DNA of 64,000 bases. Origin: Brevibacillus choshinensis. GTDB taxonomy: Bacteria; Bacillota; Bacilli; Brevibacillales; Brevibacillaceae. Positions 60,798-64,000 of this stretch are shown piece after piece. The first letter of the stretch is position 1; the number at the start of each line of letters is the position of its first letter. The notes below the pieces were generated by a model. That model was not told the origin of the DNA. It made no database searches and was given only the letters and a program-made list of their open reading frames with translations. Made by a program: the position numbers and the translations under genes. The stretch lies in the NCBI RefSeq assembly GCF_016811915.1, contig NZ_CP069127.1, positions 212,501-276,500 of the forward strand. Reading direction: 5' to 3'.

Positions 60798-61907
60798 ATG
60801 TTGACCAAAGAACAAGTTCTTGAGGCACTGCGTGATGTAAAAGACCCCGAAATCAACCGCAGCCTGGTCGAACTGAATATGATTCGCGACATCCGGATTG
60901 AAGGCAGTACCGTTAGTCTGACGGTTGTACTGACCATTTCCGGCTGTCCGCTGAAGGCCAAGATAGAAGACGACGTCATTGCTGCGCTGCGCGCGTTGGG
61001 TGCAGAAAACGTGAATCTGCAGTTTGGCTCCATGACTGACGACGAGAGAGCTGCTCTAAGTGCACAGCTGCGAGGCAGTGCGGGGCAGACACATAACATG
61101 ACACCTGGACAGGCGCCGTTGCTCAATCCGATTTTGGACAAGAATTCGAAAACGACCTTCATTGCTGTCACTTCCGGAAAAGGCGGCGTAGGAAAATCGA
61201 CGGTTACTGTGAACCTGGCTGTGGCATTGGCACGCATGGGTAAAAAGGTCGGGATCATCGATGCGGATATTTACGGCTTCAGCGTTCCCGATATGATGAA
61301 TATCGACCAGCGCCCGACAGTGATTGGAGAAACCATCCTGCCTGTCGAAAAATTAAACGTAAAAGTCATGTCGATGGGCTTCTTTGTCGAGGACAACTCG
61401 CCGATTATCTGGCGCGGCCCGATGCTGGGTAAAATGCTGCGCAATTTCTTTTCCGAAGTTCACTGGGGGGAAGAGCTGGATTACTTGCTGTTGGACCTGC
61501 CTCCAGGAACAGGTGACATGGCGCTCGATGTCCATACGATGATTCCGCAAAGCATGGAAATCGTCGTGACGACTCCGCATGCGACAGCTGCCTTTGTCGC
61601 TGCACGTGCTGGTGCCATGGCAAAACGTACGGGACACGAGATCCTCGGTATCGTGGAAAACATGGCATGGTACGAAGCGAAAGACGGCTCCAAGGAGTAC
61701 GTTTTTGGACGCGGGGGAGGAGCCAAGCTGGCTGAAACATTGGCAAGCGAGCTGTTGGCGCAAATTCCACTGGGACAGCCTGACAATCATCCCTCCGAGC
61801 CGGATTACACGCCATCGATTTACCGCGAGCAATCGGAGATCGGACGGATCTACATGGATATGGCGAAACGCGTTGATGAAAAATGCCAAAGCGTCGTCAA
61901 ACAATAA
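60798..61907 (+). CDS. salA: Mrp/NBP35-family P-loop ATPase SalA
   Basis: A 369-residue protein with an N-terminal MIP18/DUF59 domain (about 1-75, DVKDPEINRSLVELNMI) and a ParA-like ATPase domain. The deviant Walker A is SGKGGVGKSTVTVN near 120-133, and DLPPGTGDMALDV is Walker B-like. In Fe-S carriers a CxxC follows near the C terminus, but here the matching segment reads YEAKDGSKEYVFG with no cysteine. The B. subtilis homologue SalA acts on scoC and exoprotease expression. ATG at 60798 has GAGGTG upstream. Confidence 0.9.
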   Translation: MLTKEQVLEALRDVKDPEINRSLVELNMIRDIRIEGSTVSLTVVLTISGCPLKAKIEDDVIAALRALGAENVNLQFGSMTDDERAALSAQLRGSAGQTHNMTPGQAPLLNPILDKNSKTTFIAVTSGKGGVGKSTVTVNLAVALARMGKKVGIIDADIYGFSVPDMMNIDQRPTVIGETILPVEKLNVKVMSMGFFVEDNSPIIWRGPMLGKMLRNFFSEVHWGEELDYLLLDLPPGTGDMALDVHTMIPQSMEIVVTTPHATAAFVAARAGAMAKRTGHEILGIVENMAWYEAKDGSKEYVFGRGGGAKLAETLASELLAQIPLGQPDNHPSEPDYTPSIYREQSEIGRIYMDMAKRVDEKCQSVVKQ

Positions 61908-61909
61908 GC

Positions 61910-61948
61910 AAAAAGGTGGGCTCCTGCAAAGAGCTCACCTTTTTTATT
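61910..61948 (+). terminator. Bidirectional terminator between salA and gerD
   Basis: AAAAAGGTGGGCTC pairs with GAGCTCACCTTTTTT with a 7-base loop. The flanking A- and T-runs serve both strands, and the stops of the convergent genes lie next to it. Confidence 0.85.
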
Positions 61949-62579
61949 AGGATTGAGAACTTTGAGCTCCGCCGCCGCTGCCCTTTTTCTCTTTGCCGCC
62001 TTTTTTAGGCTTCAGTTCTTTTGGCTTGGTGAGATCCTCTTGCGCTTTGGTCATCAGCTTTAGCATTTCCGCCTGAAAAAGCGGGCTTTGCAAAGATTCC
62101 TTCATGATCTGCATGGTTTGCTGGCGGTAAGCGGAGCTTTTCATGAGGTCCATGAGGTTTTTTTCGAACTCCGGATCCTTCATCAAGGTGATGAGTTCTT
62201 TTTGATATTCCGGATCCTTCATGAGGTCCTTCATGAGCGTTTTTTGTTCGGTCTTCATGGACTTGGCCAACGTGCTGGCGAATTTCGGGTCCTGAAACGC
62301 TTCTTTAATATGCGAGCTATTTGGATTGGTCATGCTTTGAATCAAAGCCGTTTTTACGGTTGAATCGTCCATCATGATGTTTTGCTTGAACTTTTCGTCC
62401 TTCATCATTTTTTCCATGGACTTTTTCGCTTCGTCGGTCTGCAAAATGTCCAGCACCATGTCTTTTACGCTTTTATAATCAGGCTGAGACGAGCTTTGCG
62501 CCTGTCCGCCGCTTGAGCAACCGGTCATAACCAGACAGACAATTGCCAGCAGCCAGATGGTCATAGACATTTTTCTCAT
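61947..62579 (-). CDS. gerD: GerD spore germination lipoprotein
   Basis: A 210-residue lipoprotein. The signal peptide (MRKMSMTIWLLAIVCLVMTGC) ends in the lipobox VMTGC with the lipidated cysteine near 21. The middle is helical and rich in repeated MKDPEF/MKDPEY-like units, matching the coiled, trimeric GerD that clusters nutrient receptors in the spore inner membrane. The tail is basic and glycine-rich. ATG at 62579 is chosen with GAAGGAGGTG upstream on the minus strand; an in-frame longer start would precede a signal peptide. Probably forespore-specific. Confidence 0.93.
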   Translation of the reverse strand: MRKMSMTIWLLAIVCLVMTGCSSGGQAQSSSQPDYKSVKDMVLDILQTDEAKKSMEKMMKDEKFKQNIMMDDSTVKTALIQSMTNPNSSHIKEAFQDPKFASTLAKSMKTEQKTLMKDLMKDPEYQKELITLMKDPEFEKNLMDLMKSSAYRQQTMQIMKESLQSPLFQAEMLKLMTKAQEDLTKPKELKPKKGGKEKKGSGGGAQSSQS

Positions 62580-62704
62580 GGGGTGGACACCTCCTTCTTT
62601 ACTCTGCCTACAAGTAACGTGTGCATTTTGTTTTGTTCTTACGCTAGTATTTTCTTTCATGCATTGGTACAATCATATTCGATGTGGATGGGAGGGAATG
62701 TTTG

Positions 62705-63292
62705 GTGAGTTTGCGTAAGTATGGCTGGCTTTTTTTCACTACCCTGCTGCTTGGCGGCTTGGGCGGTGCATTGGTCGCCTTGATATTTGATATGGAAAAA
62801 TTGCTGGAGAGCAGTGTTGGGAATTTCCTTGTCGGAATCCTCATGTATGTGCTGTATGGAATGACCATCAGTATTGTTGCCCAAATGGGTTTTTTTGCGT
62901 ATATGACGATTAATTATTTTGCCAAGACCATCTTTAAAACACCATCCATGTGGAAAAGCGTGCAAATTTTCCTCGTGATTTTCGTCTTTTTCGATATGAT
63001 ATATTTGCGATATTCCTCGCTGGGAGAAGGGGGTTCCATTGGGCCTTTCTTGGTCGAGCCGATTCTTTTGTTGATTGTGGCGGTAGTGACCGCATTCGGA
63101 AAATCGAATTTGACGAACCGGACCGCTTGGATCCCTACGCTATTTTTTATGTTCGTGGTCACTGCGCTGGAGTGGATCCCAGCACTGAAAGAAGCGGATA
63201 TACATTCTACCTTGTCCATGCTCGTTCCCTTATTGTTTTGCAACGTCTGGCAAGTCATGCAATTGCATCGTCTGGTAAAAAGAGAAAGCTGA
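62705..63292 (+). CDS. kbaA: KinB-signalling pathway activation protein KbaA
   Basis: A 195-residue membrane protein with six hydrophobic segments, the first around 8-28 (WLFFTTLLLGGLGGALVALIF). In B. subtilis KbaA is needed for KinB input into the Spo0 phosphorelay at the start of sporulation. It shows no catalytic motif. GTG at 62705 is chosen with GGAGGG 8 bases upstream. It is divergent from gerD and converges on pdaB; this order is kept from B. subtilis (gerD-kbaA-pdaB), which supports the call. Confidence 0.92.
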   Translation: MSLRKYGWLFFTTLLLGGLGGALVALIFDMEKLLESSVGNFLVGILMYVLYGMTISIVAQMGFFAYMTINYFAKTIFKTPSMWKSVQIFLVIFVFFDMIYLRYSSLGEGGSIGPFLVEPILLLIVAVVTAFGKSNLTNRTAWIPTLFFMFVVTALEWIPALKEADIHSTLSMLVPLLFCNVWQVMQLHRLVKRES

Positions 63293-63315
63293 CCGAAGAG
63301 GGTCAGCTTTTTTTA
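63285..63315 (+). terminator. Bidirectional terminator between kbaA and pdaB
   Basis: AAAGCTGACC pairs perfectly with GGTCAGCTTT around GAAGAG, followed by TTTT. The stem includes the kbaA stop, and the pdaB stop lies at its right edge. Confidence 0.85.
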
Positions 63316-64000
63316 ATGAACTTCTTTGCTTTTCACGTCGGTTCCCGTAATGAGCTCGGAAACAGTGACGAATTCGTAGCCTTGCTGGCGCAGCTTGTCG
63401 ATAATGACGGGGAGAGCCAGATGCGTTTCTTTGCAGGAGTCACTTGCATGCATCAAAATGATATCACCGGGGTGCGCTTTTGATAATACGTTGTTGATGA
63501 TGGTTTCTGTGCCAGGATTCATCCAGTCCTTGGAATCCGTATCCCATTGGATGACGGAATACCCCATTTCACTTGCGATCTGTAGGACGCGCTTGTCAAA
63601 GTCACCGTTTGGCATCCTGATGAGATTTGGCTTTTTCCCAGTCATCTCGGTGAGGACGGTGTCGGCCTTACCGATCTGGGAGCGGATTTCTTCATCGGAG
63701 TATTTGCTGTAGTTGTCGTGCTTATGTCCATGAGAGCCGATTTCAAAGCCGTCATCCTTGATGCGTTTCACGATTTCCGGATGACGCTGACTCCATGGGG
63801 AGGAGAGGAACATGGTCGCCTTGTTCACGTTCTTTTGCTTCAGTACGTCCAGGATGGGCAAGGTGCGCGTTTCGCCCCAGCTGATGTCGAATGTAAGAGC
63901 GATCTTTTTCTCTTTGGTATCTACCTTGTAGATGGCTTGAGGAGCTTGATTTGCCCCTGAAAAGGCAGTGATCGTGTCGCGTTCAGCATAGCCGATTCCC
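63313..64000 (-). CDS. pdaB: PdaB, sporulation polysaccharide deacetylase-like protein (N terminus outside window)
   Basis: A partial protein of at least 229 residues, open at the right window edge, so its signal peptide is not seen. The NodB-type domain begins TFDISWGETRTLPILDVL, where family members usually have TFDD: the second metal/catalytic aspartate is replaced. The SHGHKHDNY metal motif is present, as are RMPNGDFDK and HPGDIILMHAS. In B. subtilis PdaB is needed to keep spores stable late in sporulation. An ATG inside the gene at 63861 is not the real start. It is the last member of the cwlD-salA-gerD-kbaA-pdaB order. Confidence 0.92.
   Translation of the reverse strand, partial: GIGYAERDTITAFSGANQAPQAIYKVDTKEKKIALTFDISWGETRTLPILDVLKQKNVNKATMFLSSPWSQRHPEIVKRIKDDGFEIGSHGHKHDNYSKYSDEEIRSQIGKADTVLTEMTGKKPNLIRMPNGDFDKRVLQIASEMGYSVIQWDTDSKDWMNPGTETIINNVLSKAHPGDIILMHASDSCKETHLALPVIIDKLRQQGYEFVTVSELITGTDVKSKEVH

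Overview
The window is a block of core chromosome from an endospore-forming Firmicute. The gene order follows the Bacillus subtilis region running from the ctsR operon through rpoBC, the str, S10, spc and alpha operons to rplM-rpsI and cwlD. CtsR/McsB, SigH, DisA, GerD, KbaA and PdaB homologues mark a spore former. Balanced base composition and protein features make me infer Paenibacillaceae, most likely Brevibacillus. The genus is an inference and no search was run.

Layout: (1) 1-1.8 kb, the 3' part of a 23S rRNA gene ending at a terminator with no 5S gene behind it. (2) 2.0-3.9 kb, a GT28-type glycolipid glycosyltransferase, possibly led by a tiny coupled ORF, and a HAD phosphatase. (3) 4.0-11.3 kb, ctsR-mcsA-mcsB-clpC-radA-disA behind a sigma-A promoter and a CtsR box. 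(4) 11.4-20.9 kb, pssA, an opposite-strand conserved hypothetical, the PIN/TRAM gene, ispD-ispF-gltX, a cysteine T-box, cysE-cysS, mrnC, rlmB and rae1. (5) 20.9-26.1 kb, sigH, rpmG-secE-nusG, rplK-rplA, an L10 leader with rplJ-rplL, and an RsmC-like methyltransferase. (6) 26.4-38.6 kb, rpoB-rpoC, the L7Ae-like gene, rpsL-rpsG-fusA-tuf. (7) 38.7-40.1 kb, two accessory genes (an EamA transporter and a truncated haemoglobin) facing each other across a shared terminator. (8) 40.3-55.3 kb, the S10-spc-alpha super-operon with secY, adk, map, infA and rpoA embedded. (9) 55.5-58.7 kb, ecfA1-ecfA2-ecfT and truA. (10) 58.8-59.9 kb, an L13 leader with rplM-rpsI. (11) 60-64 kb, the sporulation/germination group cwlD, salA, gerD, kbaA and pdaB (pdaB is cut by the window edge).

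The genes make and regulate the transcription and translation machinery, with stress proteolysis at one end and spore functions at the other. I see no IS element, prophage, CRISPR array, tRNA gene or defence island, and no wholly new protein system. The less-explained material is in RNA and spacers: a nested RNA fold between rpsJ and rplC, rearranging pairings in the rpsJ leader, an attenuator-like hairpin before rpoB, a hairpin between the nusG ribosome binding site and its start, an inverted repeat between fusA and tuf, the absence of 5S after 23S, and a possible remnant of a KOW gene between map and infA.
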